Shown: positions 18,403-28,511, counted from the stretch's first letter. The stretch is DNA of 64,000 bases from Opitutia bacterium (GCA_016187945.1 JACPIT010000008.1:107226-171225); one strand, 5' to 3'. Made by a program: numbers and translations. Notes: generated from the letters alone by a model not told the origin.

Positions 18403-20358
18403 ATGAACTCCCTCCTGAAAACGATCCCCGTCCGTTCCTTCGTCCTCGGTCTCGCCGCCGCCGCGGGAATCGCCCGCGCCGACGTCGTGCCGGCGTCCTT
18501 GTTCTGCGATCACGCCGTGTTGCAGCAAGGCATGCCGATTCCCGTCTGGGGCGACGCCGACGAAGGCGAAAAAGTCACCGTCACACTCGCCGGCCAAACC
18601 GTCTCGACCGTCGCGCGCGGCGGCCGCTGGAGCGTGCGGCTCGCGGCGTTGCCCGCGGGCGGTCCGCACACGCTCACGATCGAGGGCAAAAACCGCATCG
18701 CGCTTTCCGACGTGCTCGTCGGCGAGGTCTGGGTCTGCAGCGGGCAATCCAACATGGAGCGTCAGCTCGGCCCGCGTCCCGGCCAGAAACCAATCAAGGA
18801 CTGGGAGACGGAGGCCGCGACGGCGAATCTCCCGCAGATTCGCCACTTCGGCGTCGCGCAACATCTCGCGCTGACGCCGCAGGCGCGCGTCGGCGGCCAG
18901 TGGCTCGTCTGCACGCCGCAAACCGCGCCGGAGTTCACCGCCGTCGGATTTTTCTTCGGCCGCGCGCTGCACCTCGCCCGCGGCACGCCGATCGGCCTGA
19001 TCCACAGCTCGTGGGGCGGCACGCCCGCCGAGGCGTGGACCAGCCGCGAAGGCATGGCGCAGGTGCCAGGTTATGCGGGGGCCGTCGCGCGCTTCGACCG
19101 AGTTCGCCACGATCCCGAGGGCGCACGCGCGGAGTTCGAACGCGATCTCGCGCGCTGGTTCGAGGTCAACGATCCCGGCTCCGCCGCCCATCCGGCTTGG
19201 AGCGCCGAAACGCTCGATGCTTCCGCGTGGTCGGCGATGCGTCTGCCCGCGTTCTGGGAGGGCAAGAGTCTGCCGCAGGATTTCGACGGCCTCGTCTGGT
19301 TCCGCCGCGAAGTCGAGATTCCCGCCGCGTGGTCCGGCCACGACGTCGAGCTCCACCTCGGCGCGATCGACGACGTCGACGCCACGTGGGTCAACGGCCA
19401 CTTCGTCGGTAGCACGAAGGAGTGGACCGCTCCGCGCGTCTACCGTTTGCCGGCGGGCACGTTGAAAACCGGCCGCAACGTCATCGCCGTGCGTGTGCTC
19501 GACACCGGTGGCGGCGGCGGCCTCTGGGGCGGCAGCGACACGATGCGCCTCGCGCGCGTCGACGATCCCGCCCAGACCATCGCCGTCGACGGCGAGTGGC
19601 GTTACCGCGTTGCCGTGAACGCGCATAACGCTCCGCCCGCGCCCCTCGACCCGTCGATCAGCTCGGGCACTCCGACCGTGCTCTACAACGGCATGATCGC
19701 ACCGCTCGTTCCCTATGCGATTCGCGGCGCGATTTGGTATCAAGGCGAAGCCAACGCCGGCCAAGCCCAGCTCTACCGCGAGCTCTTCCCGCGCATGGTC
19801 GCCGACTGGCGCCGCGTGTGGGGCCAGGGCAATTTCCCGTTCCTCTATGTGCAGATCGCGCCGTTCCGCGGCATGCCGCCGGAAATTCGCGAAGCGCAGC
19901 GCCTCTCGCTCGCGAAGATTCCGAACTCCGCGATGGTGGTGACGATCGACGTCGGCGACGCCAATGACATTCACCCGGCGAACAAGAAGCCCGTCGGCGA
20001 ACGCCTCGCTCTCGCCGCGCGCGCCCTCGTCCATGGCGAAAAGCTCGAACACTCGGGCCCGCTCTTCGCGTCGCTCCAGATCGCCGGTCCGCGCGCCGTG
20101 CTGAAATTCACGCACCTCGGCGGCGGCCTCGTCGCGAAAGACGGCGAATTGAAAGGCTTCACGGTCGCCGGAGCCGACAAGGTTTTCCATCCCGCGCGCG
20201 CGAAAATCGTGGGCGAGGGCAATACCGTGGAAGTTTCCTCCGACGCGGTCGCCGCACCGGTGACGGTGCGTTACGGTTGGGCGGACGTCCCCGCGGGCAA
20301 TCTCTTCAACCGCGCCGGCCTGCCCGCCTCGCCGTTCGCCACGGACTTCGAGCATTGA
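18403..20358 (+). CDS. Sialate O-acetylesterase-like (SGNH/CE20-type) acetylesterase
   Basis: 651 residues with a signal peptide. The SGNH-type core has the nucleophile S116 in CSGQSNMERQLG, IWYQGEANA as a second block, and the catalytic histidine H524 in ANDIHPANKKPVGERLA. Between them sits an inserted GH2-like jelly-roll (about 290-410, with WVNGHFVGSTKEW). This layout is that of the sialate O-acetylesterase family, which includes bacterial CE20 acetylesterases found in xyloglucan loci. Sialic acid is an unlikely substrate here; O-acetylated galactose of xyloglucan or acetylxylan is more plausible. Last gene of the 9133-20358 run; a weak CAGCCG/CGGCTG hairpin follows the stop. Confidence 0.86.
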   Translation: MNSLLKTIPVRSFVLGLAAAAGIARADVVPASLFCDHAVLQQGMPIPVWGDADEGEKVTVTLAGQTVSTVARGGRWSVRLAALPAGGPHTLTIEGKNRIALSDVLVGEVWVCSGQSNMERQLGPRPGQKPIKDWETEAATANLPQIRHFGVAQHLALTPQARVGGQWLVCTPQTAPEFTAVGFFFGRALHLARGTPIGLIHSSWGGTPAEAWTSREGMAQVPGYAGAVARFDRVRHDPEGARAEFERDLARWFEVNDPGSAAHPAWSAETLDASAWSAMRLPAFWEGKSLPQDFDGLVWFRREVEIPAAWSGHDVELHLGAIDDVDATWVNGHFVGSTKEWTAPRVYRLPAGTLKTGRNVIAVRVLDTGGGGGLWGGSDTMRLARVDDPAQTIAVDGEWRYRVAVNAHNAPPAPLDPSISSGTPTVLYNGMIAPLVPYAIRGAIWYQGEANAGQAQLYRELFPRMVADWRRVWGQGNFPFLYVQIAPFRGMPPEIREAQRLSLAKIPNSAMVVTIDVGDANDIHPANKKPVGERLALAARALVHGEKLEHSGPLFASLQIAGPRAVLKFTHLGGGLVAKDGELKGFTVAGADKVFHPARAKIVGEGNTVEVSSDAVAAPVTVRYGWADVPAGNLFNRAGLPASPFATDFEH

Positions 20359-20538
20359 TTCCACAGCCGCCTAGTTCAGCGCCGGCTGCGCACCGTGGCG
20401 CCTCACGAAAGCCTCACGGCTTCCGCTACACGACGCACGATGCCGCCTGACCCATCAAGCGCCGGCCCCGCGGAAGAAGACCTGTTTCTCCGCCCATCAA
20501 GACGGCTGCGCCGTTCGCGCTTCTTGCCGCCAGCCCGT

Positions 20539-21402
20539 TCAGCCGCTCGATCCGCCGAGAAAGTTTCTCTCGCGATAGCGCGACGGCGGCAGGCCCCACT
20601 CGCGCCGGAACGCCGTGCTGAACGCGAACGCGTCCGAGTATCCGAGCCGCGCGGCGAGCGCATCGAATTTCTCGTCGCTGTGGCGCAGGAAATCCGCCGC
20701 GGCGTGCATGCGCATCCGGGCGAGCTGCGCCATGGGCGCGCGTTTGAAGTGTTTCTGGCACAGCCGCCGCAAACTCTCCTCGCTCGACCCGGCTTCGCGC
20801 GCCATGCGCCGCAGCGTCCAGGTTCCGCCGATGTCCTGCCGCACCGCGAGCCACAGCCGGTCGAGTCGCGGGTCGCCCTGCTCCGCGTCGAGCATGCGCC
20901 ACACCGCGTGGTCGACGAGCGCCGCCCACAGGCCCAGCACGCCCGGATCGGCGCGCGAGCCTTTCTCGTGGCAGTAGCCTTCCACGGCATGACGAAAACT
21001 CGTCGCCTCCACCGGCACGAGTCGCGACGGCGCGCCGGGCGGCAGCGAAGGCAGCAGGCATTCCTCGCCATAGATGCTCCAGTGCAACCGCCACGCGCCG
21101 CTGCCGGGCTTGATGTGATACGCACTCGTGACGCGCGGCGCCGTGAGGTAGGCGTAGCCGGCCGGGCACGTCCGCCACTCGCCGTCGACGAGCACCAGCC
21201 CCTCGCCGCTCTCGGTCACGAGCACCTGCGCGAAGCGCGGCGTCAGACGCCCGAAGCGATACCCGCGCCCCGCCACCGTGTAGCCTGTGAAGCGCGGGCA
21301 TTTGCCGCCCGCGCTCGTGACGCGCTCGCCAGCCACCATCCACTCCTGCGTGCCCGGGCCCAGCTCGTGGATTTCGCAAATGTCTTTGACGCTTCCTCGC
21401 AT
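20539..21402 (-). CDS. AraC-family transcriptional regulator
   Basis: 287 residues from the ATG at 21402. The N-terminal half (about 1-170) is an AraC-type cupin-like sensor. The C-terminal 100 residues hold two helix-turn-helices: WTLRRMAREAGSSEESLRRL and FDALAARLGYSDAFAFSTAF followed by REWGLPPSRYR, the AraC signature. It is transcribed away from the six-gene run that begins at 21470, with only 67 bases between starts, so it probably controls that run and itself. The inducer is likely a sugar or oligosaccharide, but nothing in the sequence identifies it. A longer frame upstream overlaps the divergent gene and is rejected as the start. Confidence 0.88.
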   Translation of the reverse strand: MRGSVKDICEIHELGPGTQEWMVAGERVTSAGGKCPRFTGYTVAGRGYRFGRLTPRFAQVLVTESGEGLVLVDGEWRTCPAGYAYLTAPRVTSAYHIKPGSGAWRLHWSIYGEECLLPSLPPGAPSRLVPVEATSFRHAVEGYCHEKGSRADPGVLGLWAALVDHAVWRMLDAEQGDPRLDRLWLAVRQDIGGTWTLRRMAREAGSSEESLRRLCQKHFKRAPMAQLARMRMHAAADFLRHSDEKFDALAARLGYSDAFAFSTAFRREWGLPPSRYRERNFLGGSSG

Positions 21403-21469
21403 GGTCGGAGCGAGAAAATTAGGATAATAAAAAGCCGCGGGCAAGCGCCCGCCCCAACGTTTGCGCCCT

Positions 21470-24088
21470 ATGTCGTATTCCTCCGCTGATCTCCCCGTGT
21501 CGTTCTTCCGTTTCGCGTGCCTGGCCGCGCTGTGCCTCGCCAGTGCCGCACTCTCCTCCGCCAGGGAGGCATCGCCGAATCCGGCTCGCCCGCGTCGCAT
21601 CTACTCGATCACGCGCCTCACCGGCGCCGCTCCCGCGATCGACGGCCACCTCGACGACGCCTGCTGGCAAGGCGCCGGCGAGTGGAGCGGCGGCTTCACG
21701 CAACTCACCCCGCGCTACGCCGCGCCGGCCTCTCGCGAGACGGAAATCAAAATCCTCCTCGACGACCGCAACGTCTACGTCGCGATGCGCGCGCACGACG
21801 ACCCGGTCGCGCAACGCGCGCGCCAGATGGGCAACCGCGACGGATTCGCGGGCGACATCATGGGCGTGAACTTCGACAGCTACCACGACCGCCGCACCGG
21901 CTTCGAATTCGATCTCACCGCCGCCGGCCAGAAAATCGATCTCGTCCTCGCGAACAACGGTTGGGACACCACCTGGAACGCCGTGTGGGAAGGCAAGGTC
22001 GCGCATGAGACCGATTGCTGGACCGCCGAGTTTCTCATTCCGCTCAGTCAGCTCCGCTTCGACCCGCGCAACGGCGTCTGGGGCCTGCACGCGTGGCGCT
22101 GGATCGATCGCTACAAGGAGGAGTCCGACTGGAACCTCCTCGCGAACGACGACTCCGGTTTCGTGAAATCCTTCGGCGAGCTGCACGGCCTCACCGGCCT
22201 GCGCTCGGCGCGCCGCTGGGAATTGCTGCCGTTCGCCTCGGCGCGCGTCGAGACCGCGCCCGACCGCGCCACGCGCACGAAATTCCGCGGCGGCCTCGAC
22301 GCGAAGGTCGGCCTGTCGAGCAACATCACACTCGACGCGTCCGTGCTGCCCGACTTCGGCCAGGTCGAAGCCGACCCGGCCGTGATGAACCTCACCGCGT
22401 TCGAGACGTTCCTCGAGGAGAAGCGCCCGCTCTTCCTCGAAGGCAAGGACATCTTCGCGTTCTCCTTCGGCGACGACACGCTCTTCTACTCGCGCCGCAT
22501 CGGTCAGCCGCCGTCCTATTGGCCGAACCACCTCGCCTCCGAAATGCCCGACGCCAGCACGCTGCTCGGTGCGTTGAAAGTTTCCGGCAAAACCAACCGC
22601 GGCACCTCGCTCGGCGTCGTCGCCGCCGCGACCGATCGCGAAACCGTGCTCGTCGACGACGGCACGGGCGCGCGCAACGTCGATGTCGCGCCGCGCACCG
22701 GTTACCTGGTCGCGCGCGGCCAGCAGGATTTCCGCGCGGGCGACACCATCGTCGGCGGCATCGTCACGCACGTGCAGCGCGACCACCTCTCGTCGGACCT
22801 CGCCGCGCAGTTGCCCGAGCAGGCGACCGCGCTCGGCGCCGACGTGACGCACTACTGGCAAGAGCGCGAATACTTCGCGCGCGCCGTCGCCGTCGCGACG
22901 CGCGTGCGCGGCACGCCCGACGCGATCGCGCGTCTGCAAACCAGTTCGGCGCGCTACTTCCAGCGTCCGGTCGCGGGCGGCAGCCGCTTCGATCCGACGC
23001 TCGACGCGCTCTCCGGGGCCGCCCTCTGGCTGCAGGGCGGCAAAGCGAGCAAGGGCCACTGGCGCTGGACCGAGGACATTTTCCTCAAGAGCCCCGGCGT
23101 CGAGTTCAACGACCTCGGCTACCTCGCGCAGGCCGATCAGCATAAACTCAAGACCACCGTCGCCTACATCGAGAAAGACCCGGCCAAGTGGTATCGCTCC
23201 TACGATCTGAAGCTCCAACAGGAGAACACCTGGACCACGCGCGGCGAACACCTCGACACCGGCGTCAGCCTGCGCGCGGCCGGCGAACTCGCGAACAAAT
23301 GGAGCTTCAACGGCACGCTCGGCGCGGCGCAGGCCGGCCGCGATCCCGTCGCGTTGCGCGGCGGGCCGTTGCTCGCCACGCCGGCGCGCTGGAGCTGGTC
23401 CGGCTACCTCGAGACCGACGGCACGAAACGACTTTGGGCGAGCGTCTTCGCCGACGGCACGCAGTCGGGCGACGACGTGTTCTCGTCCTCCTCTCACGGC
23501 GCGAAATTCTCGGTGCGCGCCACGGATTCCTTCTCCGTCTCGCTCCAAGCCCAGGCGACGACGTATTCCGACCGTCAGCAATACGCCGCAGCGGCTCCGA
23601 CCGCGACCGGCACCGCGTGGCTCGTCACACATCTCGAAGGCGAGTCGCGCTCGCTCGCCCTGCGCGCCGAGTGGCATCTGCGTCCCGAGCTGAGCCTGCA
23701 ATACTACGGCAATCCCTTCGGCGGCACCGTGCGCTACGGCGAGTTCCGCCAAGTCGCCGCGCCCGAAGCGAGCGCGTTTGCGCAACGCCTCGGCCCGATC
23801 CTCGCGCCGACGCTCGCAGACGGGCTCTACGCGTTCGACTTCAACGCCGACGGCTCGGCCGACACCACGCTCGACCGCCCCGATCGCAACGACGCGAGCT
23901 TCCACTCGAACCTCGTGCTCCGCTGGGAATATCGCCGCGGCTCCACGCTTTACCTCGCCTGGTCGCAGCAGCGCTACGGCGGCGGCGACGATCTGAGCGA
24001 GGACGCGTGGTCGTCGCTCTCGAGCCTGCGCCGCCAGCCGCCCCTCAATCAATTCATGCTCAAAGTGAGTTACTGGTTCTCTTCGTGA
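21470..24088 (+). CDS. CBM9/DUF5916-like outer-membrane protein
   Basis: 872 residues with a signal peptide. Residues about 45-220 resemble a CBM9-like beta-sandwich: APAIDGHLDDACW, TEIKILLDDRNVYVAMRAHD, WTAEFLIPLSQLRF. The rest is rich in alternating beta-strand sequence (YFQRPVAGGSRFDPTLDALS, LSLQYYGNPFGG, STLYLAWSQQRY) and ends MLKVSYWFSS, as expected of an outer-membrane barrel. This matches the DUF5916 architecture, whose function is not established. Being first in a run with GH2, GH31 and GH12 suggests a surface glycan-binding or uptake role. ATG 21470 is chosen over a TTG at 21461. Its stop overlaps the next start (GTGA). Confidence 0.75.
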   Translation: MSYSSADLPVSFFRFACLAALCLASAALSSAREASPNPARPRRIYSITRLTGAAPAIDGHLDDACWQGAGEWSGGFTQLTPRYAAPASRETEIKILLDDRNVYVAMRAHDDPVAQRARQMGNRDGFAGDIMGVNFDSYHDRRTGFEFDLTAAGQKIDLVLANNGWDTTWNAVWEGKVAHETDCWTAEFLIPLSQLRFDPRNGVWGLHAWRWIDRYKEESDWNLLANDDSGFVKSFGELHGLTGLRSARRWELLPFASARVETAPDRATRTKFRGGLDAKVGLSSNITLDASVLPDFGQVEADPAVMNLTAFETFLEEKRPLFLEGKDIFAFSFGDDTLFYSRRIGQPPSYWPNHLASEMPDASTLLGALKVSGKTNRGTSLGVVAAATDRETVLVDDGTGARNVDVAPRTGYLVARGQQDFRAGDTIVGGIVTHVQRDHLSSDLAAQLPEQATALGADVTHYWQEREYFARAVAVATRVRGTPDAIARLQTSSARYFQRPVAGGSRFDPTLDALSGAALWLQGGKASKGHWRWTEDIFLKSPGVEFNDLGYLAQADQHKLKTTVAYIEKDPAKWYRSYDLKLQQENTWTTRGEHLDTGVSLRAAGELANKWSFNGTLGAAQAGRDPVALRGGPLLATPARWSWSGYLETDGTKRLWASVFADGTQSGDDVFSSSSHGAKFSVRATDSFSVSLQAQATTYSDRQQYAAAAPTATGTAWLVTHLEGESRSLALRAEWHLRPELSLQYYGNPFGGTVRYGEFRQVAAPEASAFAQRLGPILAPTLADGLYAFDFNADGSADTTLDRPDRNDASFHSNLVLRWEYRRGSTLYLAWSQQRYGGGDDLSEDAWSSLSSLRRQPPLNQFMLKVSYWFSS

Positions 24089-24978
24089 GCGAGTCCGCCC
24101 CACGTCCCGGTTCTCCGACTCGCTGGCGAGCGCTGCTGCTCGCGCTCGCCGCGTTTCTGGCGCCAGTCGTGCCGAGCGACGCCTGCACGATCTTCCTGCT
24201 CACCGACGGGCAGCAGGCGCTCTTCTGCAACAACGAGGACTGGGAAAACAAACCGATCTGCCTCTGGTTCGTGCCGGCGCGGCAGCAGTCCCGGATTTCG
24301 CAAAAGCGCTACGGCTGCGCCTTCGTCGGCTTCGGCAGCCGCTGGGGCCAGGGCGGCATGAACACCGAGGGCCTCGCCTACGATTGGGTCGCCGGCTACC
24401 AGGTCGCCTGGCGTCGCGCGCCGGAAATGAAATCCGTGAGCGGAAATCCCGCCGAGCGCATGCTCGAACAGTGCGCCACGGTCGAGGAGGCGATCGCGTT
24501 TTTCCAGACGCACTGGGAGCCGAGTTTCTCCTACGCGCGAATCCTGATCGCCGATCGCACCGGCGCCTCGGTCGTCATCGGCGCGGCGGACGGCCGCTTG
24601 GACGTCCAGCGTTCGACCGCCTCGCGCGGCTGCGGCTTCGGCGGCGCGATCCTCGACACCGCGCTCGCGCACGATCCCTCGCCGCAGCTCGCCAACGCGG
24701 CCGCGATCCTCGACACCACCCGCCAGTCCGGCCGCTACGCGACGCGCTACTCGAACATCTTCGACCTGAAAACCGGCACGATCTTCGTGTCCACCGACCG
24801 CCTCCATTTCGCACGGCTCGATCTGGCCGCCGAACTCGAACGCGGTCGTCACTCCTACGATCTGCGCACCCTCGCGAAACCGATCGAACTCCGCTCGGAC
24901 GCGCCGGAACCCGCCCGCGCGTCGACCGCCGCGTCGACGCTCAACCTCTCTCCCGCTTCGAACAAACAGTCCTCATGA
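24085..24978 (+). CDS. Secreted Ntn hydrolase (C45/choloylglycine-hydrolase-like)
   Basis: 297 residues. A hydrophobic leader (WRALLLALAAFLAPVVPSDA) is followed directly by C34 in CTIFLLTDGQQALFCNNEDW. An N-terminal cysteine freed by cleavage and followed by a NNEDW-type block is the arrangement of Ntn amidohydrolases such as penicillin V acylase, bile-salt hydrolase and C45 proteins. QGGMNTEGLAYDWV and FSYARILIADRTGASVVI are further family-like blocks. It would split an amide bond outside the cytoplasm; the substrate is unknown, and such an enzyme is unexpected between glycan genes. GTG at 24085 overlaps the barrel gene stop and the stop overlaps the GH2 start (ATGA), so it is firmly in the operon. 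Confidence 0.78.
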   Translation: MSESAPRPGSPTRWRALLLALAAFLAPVVPSDACTIFLLTDGQQALFCNNEDWENKPICLWFVPARQQSRISQKRYGCAFVGFGSRWGQGGMNTEGLAYDWVAGYQVAWRRAPEMKSVSGNPAERMLEQCATVEEAIAFFQTHWEPSFSYARILIADRTGASVVIGAADGRLDVQRSTASRGCGFGGAILDTALAHDPSPQLANAAAILDTTRQSGRYATRYSNIFDLKTGTIFVSTDRLHFARLDLAAELERGRHSYDLRTLAKPIELRSDAPEPARASTAASTLNLSPASNKQSS

Positions 24979-27641
24979 AACGCTCCCTCCAACTCCTCGT
25001 CCTCGTCGTCGCCGTCGCCGCCTTCCTCGCGACCGCGATCTTCGCCCGTGCCGCCGATTCCACCGCGCCGCGCGAGCGCGTGTCGCTCAACGCCGGCTGG
25101 CGTTTCTACAAGGGCGACCCGCAATGGATGTCGCCGCAGCTCGACTACTCCTCCGTCCGCGCGTGGCTCATCCCAAGCAGCGCGCCGCTGCTCGGCGCGG
25201 GCACGACCGCGCCCGCGCGTCCGGCCACCGGCAATCTGGGCAGCGACATCGCCTGCGTGCAACCGGGCTTCGACGACAGCGCGTGGCGCGCGCTCGACCT
25301 CCCGCACGACTGGGCCATCGAGGGCCCGTTCGACCAGAATCTGCCCGGCGACACCGGCAAGCTGCCCTTCGCCAGCCCCGGTTGGTATCGGAAACATTTT
25401 CCGCTGCCCGCCACTGACGCCGGTCGCCGCCTCGTGCTTGAAGTCGACGGCGCGATGTCGTGCCCGCTCGTCTGGCTCAACGGCCAATTCGTCGGCGGCT
25501 GGGCCTACGGCTACACGTCGTTCCAGCTCGACCTCACGCCCTACGCGAAGCCCGGCGCCGACAACGTCCTCGTCGTCCGCCTCGACAATCTCCCGGAGTC
25601 CTCGCGCTGGTATCCCGGCGCCGGCCTCTACCGCAACGTCTGGCTCACCAAGACCGGCGCGATCCACGTCGCCCAGTGGGGCACGTTCGTCACCACGCCG
25701 CGCGTGAGCGCCGACTCCGCGCTCGTGTCCATCGAAGTCCACACGATGAACGAGACCGCCGCCGCCGAGCAGCTCACACTCAACACCGAACTCTTCGCGC
25801 TCGACGCCGCCGGCGCGAAGTCCGCCGCCGCCATCGCGAGCGGCCAGCCGGTCGCGTTCCACGCGCCGTCGCGCCGCGAGTCGTCGATCACTCAGACGCT
25901 GAAAGTCGCCGCGCCGAAACTCTGGAGCGTCGCCACGCCGAACCGCTACGTCGCCGTCAGCACGATCAAGCGCGGCGATGCCGTGATCGACCGCGTCGAG
26001 ACGCCGTTCGGCATCCGCACGATCGCCCTCGACGCCGAGCGCGGCCTGTTGCTCAACGGCGAGGTCGTCCGCATCCAGGGCGTCTGTCTGCACCACGATC
26101 TCGGCGCGCTCGGCACGGCGATCAACCCGCGAGCGATCGAGCGGCAGCTCGAGATTCTCCGCGCGATGGGCTGCAACGCCATCCGCACCTCGCACAACCC
26201 GCCCGCACCCGAGCTGCTCGACGCATGCGACCGCCTCGGCTTCCTCGTCTTCGACGAGGCGTTCGACTGCTGGGCGAAGGGCAAAGGCCGCAACGACTAT
26301 CACCGCTTCTTCGCCGACTGGCACGAAGCCGACCTCCGCGCCCTCATCCGCCGCGACCGCAATCACCCGAGCGTCTTCATGTGGAGCATCGGCAACGAGG
26401 TCATCGAACAATGGGGCGACGACAGCCGGGAGACTTGGAAGCTCGCCGCGCACCTCGCCGGCATCGTCCGCGAAGAGGACCGCACCCGCCCGATCGCCAA
26501 CGCCAACAACGGCGGCGACATGGGCTACAACGGCGTGCAGCACGTCGTCGACGCCATCGGCTACAACTACCGCATCGAAAGCTACGCCGCCTTCCGCGCC
26601 GCCAATCCCGCGATTCCGCTCTTCGGCAGCGAGACGGCGTCCACCATCAGCTCACGCGGCGAGTATTTCTTCCCGTTCAGCGACGACAAACTCGATCCGG
26701 CGATGCGCACGAATTTCCAGATCAGCTCCTACGATCTCACCGCCACCGAGTGGGCCACCACGCCGGAGAGCGAATGGCGCGCCGCCGACGCCGTGCCTGG
26801 CTACGCCGGCGAGTTCGTCTGGACCGGCTTCGACTATCTCGGCGAACCCACGCCCTACAACAGCGACGCCACCAACCTGCTCAACAGCTCCGATCCCGCC
26901 GCCAAGGAGCGCATGGCCAAACAGCTCGCCGAACTCGGCCGCATTCCCGTGCCGTCGCGCAGTTCCTATTTCGGCATCATCGACCTCGCCGGTCTGCCGA
27001 AGGACCGCTTCTTTCTCTATCAATCGCGCTGGAATCCCGCGCACCCGATGGCGCACCTGCTCCCGCACTGGACCTGGCCGGAACGCGAAGGCCTGATCAC
27101 TCCGGTGCACGTCTACACGTCCGGCGACGAAGCCGAACTCTTCCTTAACGGTCGCTCGCTCGGTCGAAAGAAGAAGGCTCCGGGCGACTACCGCCTGCGC
27201 TGGGACGACGTCCGCTACACGCCCGGCGAAATCAAAGTGATCGCCTACAAAAACGGCCAGCGCTGGGCGGAAGACGTGCAACGCACCGCCGGCGCGCCCG
27301 CGAAGATCGCGCTCACGCCGGATCGCGCCACGTTCCGCGCCGATGGCACCGATCTGGTTTACGTGACGGTCGACCTCACCGACGCCGCCGGCGCGCTCGC
27401 GCCGCGCGCGAACAATCTGGTGCGCTTCTCGCTGCAAGGCCCGGGTGAAATCATCGCGACCGACAACGGCGACGCGACCAGCTTCGAGTCCTTCCAGGCA
27501 CCGCAGCGCAAGGCCTTCAACGGTCGCGCGGTCGTCATCATCCGCAGCCGCGCCGGCCAAGCCGGCTCGCTCACGCTGCGCGCCGAATCCGACGGACTCG
27601 CCGCCACGGAGGTCACGCTCACCAGCCTTCCGTGCCGATGA
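24975..27641 (+). CDS. GH2 beta-galactosidase-like with DUF4982-type C-terminus
   Basis: 888 residues with a signal peptide (LLVLVVAVAAFLATAIFARA). The jelly-roll has LPHDWAIEGPFDQ and WLNGQFVGGWAYGYTSF. The barrel holds acid/base E475 in WSIGNEVIE and nucleophile E553 in LFGSETAS. The C-terminal part has YTSGDEAELFLNGRSLG and then an Ig-like domain, the usual form of Bacteroidetes- and Verrucomicrobia-type beta-galactosidases with DUF4982. In this run with GH31 and GH12 it most likely removes galactose from xyloglucan oligosaccharides. Overlaps of four bases at both ends (ATGA) show tight coupling to the Ntn hydrolase and the following esterase. Confidence 0.9.
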   Translation: MKRSLQLLVLVVAVAAFLATAIFARAADSTAPRERVSLNAGWRFYKGDPQWMSPQLDYSSVRAWLIPSSAPLLGAGTTAPARPATGNLGSDIACVQPGFDDSAWRALDLPHDWAIEGPFDQNLPGDTGKLPFASPGWYRKHFPLPATDAGRRLVLEVDGAMSCPLVWLNGQFVGGWAYGYTSFQLDLTPYAKPGADNVLVVRLDNLPESSRWYPGAGLYRNVWLTKTGAIHVAQWGTFVTTPRVSADSALVSIEVHTMNETAAAEQLTLNTELFALDAAGAKSAAAIASGQPVAFHAPSRRESSITQTLKVAAPKLWSVATPNRYVAVSTIKRGDAVIDRVETPFGIRTIALDAERGLLLNGEVVRIQGVCLHHDLGALGTAINPRAIERQLEILRAMGCNAIRTSHNPPAPELLDACDRLGFLVFDEAFDCWAKGKGRNDYHRFFADWHEADLRALIRRDRNHPSVFMWSIGNEVIEQWGDDSRETWKLAAHLAGIVREEDRTRPIANANNGGDMGYNGVQHVVDAIGYNYRIESYAAFRAANPAIPLFGSETASTISSRGEYFFPFSDDKLDPAMRTNFQISSYDLTATEWATTPESEWRAADAVPGYAGEFVWTGFDYLGEPTPYNSDATNLLNSSDPAAKERMAKQLAELGRIPVPSRSSYFGIIDLAGLPKDRFFLYQSRWNPAHPMAHLLPHWTWPEREGLITPVHVYTSGDEAELFLNGRSLGRKKKAPGDYRLRWDDVRYTPGEIKVIAYKNGQRWAEDVQRTAGAPAKIALTPDRATFRADGTDLVYVTVDLTDAAGALAPRANNLVRFSLQGPGEIIATDNGDATSFESFQAPQRKAFNGRAVVIIRSRAGQAGSLTLRAESDGLAATEVTLTSLPCR

Positions 27642-28507
27642 GAACCTCGCTTTGGTTGGCGGTGTCCGTCAGCGCTTGGATCGGGTTCGCCGCGCCGCAG
27701 CTATGCGGCGCCGAATCTGGCCCGCGGGAAGCAACCGCGCCCCGGGTGCCCGTGCCGTTCAGCGAGTCTTTCCCTCTCCACTGCCAGAGCAACGACCGGG
27801 ATTACGATCTGTATGTGCGCTATCCCGACAGTTACCACGAGGAGAAGAACAAGGATCGGCGTTATCCCGTCATCTACATCTGTGACGCCCAGTGGGATTT
27901 TTTTCTCATCAGCGGCATCTACCCCACCCTGCTCTTCGACCGAAAGGTCGAGGAAGCGATCCTGGTGGGGATGGCGTGGGGTGGCCGGACCAGCAACTAC
28001 TGGATGTATCGCGGCATCGATTATACGCCCGCACCGATGGCAGGTCGCAATCCCGACGGCGGCGGCGCGGAGAAGACTCTGGCCGCGCTGAAGAGCGAAA
28101 TCGTTCCGTGGGTCGAACACCATCTGCGCGCCGATCCTCATCGCCGCGTCCTGACCGGCAGTTCCTACGGTGGACTCTTCGTCATCTACGCGTTGCTCAC
28201 CGAGCCGGACCTTTTCTCGGGCTACATCGCGCCCACTCCGGCTCTGCTCTATGCGGACAATTTCCTTCCGCGCATGGAAATCTCCTCGGCCGGCAAACGA
28301 AAGCCCGCGCGCGGACGCCTCTTCCTCACGGCCGGCGAACTCGAGAGCAACGAATGGCGCCAATCCATTCTCGATTTTGAACGCGCCCTCGCGTCGCGCA
28401 AAAACGACGGGCTTTTCATCCAAACGATGATCATCCCCGGCGCGGGACATTCCGGCCAGAAGGCCGAAGCCTTTACCCGTGGCCTCGTCTTCATCTTCGG
28501 AAACTAG
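27638..28507 (+). CDS. Secreted alpha/beta-hydrolase (Esterase_phd/enterochelin-esterase-like)
   Basis: 289 residues from the ATG at 27638; a GTG six bases earlier is also possible. A signal peptide is present (LWLAVSVSAWIGFAAPQLCGA). The fold is shown by YPVIYICDAQWDF, the elbow GSSYGG with S176, and a late histidine in IIPGAGHSG. It resembles the esterase branch related to CE1 and enterochelin esterases. Deacetylation of xyloglucan oligosaccharides is a reasonable role from context but is inferred. It overlaps the GH2 stop and lies 4 bases before GH31. Confidence 0.82.
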   Translation: MRTSLWLAVSVSAWIGFAAPQLCGAESGPREATAPRVPVPFSESFPLHCQSNDRDYDLYVRYPDSYHEEKNKDRRYPVIYICDAQWDFFLISGIYPTLLFDRKVEEAILVGMAWGGRTSNYWMYRGIDYTPAPMAGRNPDGGGAEKTLAALKSEIVPWVEHHLRADPHRRVLTGSSYGGLFVIYALLTEPDLFSGYIAPTPALLYADNFLPRMEISSAGKRKPARGRLFLTAGELESNEWRQSILDFERALASRKNDGLFIQTMIIPGAGHSGQKAEAFTRGLVFIFGN

Positions 28508-28511
28508 CAAC

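Noticed and set aside
18232..20364. 710-residue minus-strand frame opposite the GQSNM esterase
   Set aside because: No recognisable domain; complementary to a well-supported gene.
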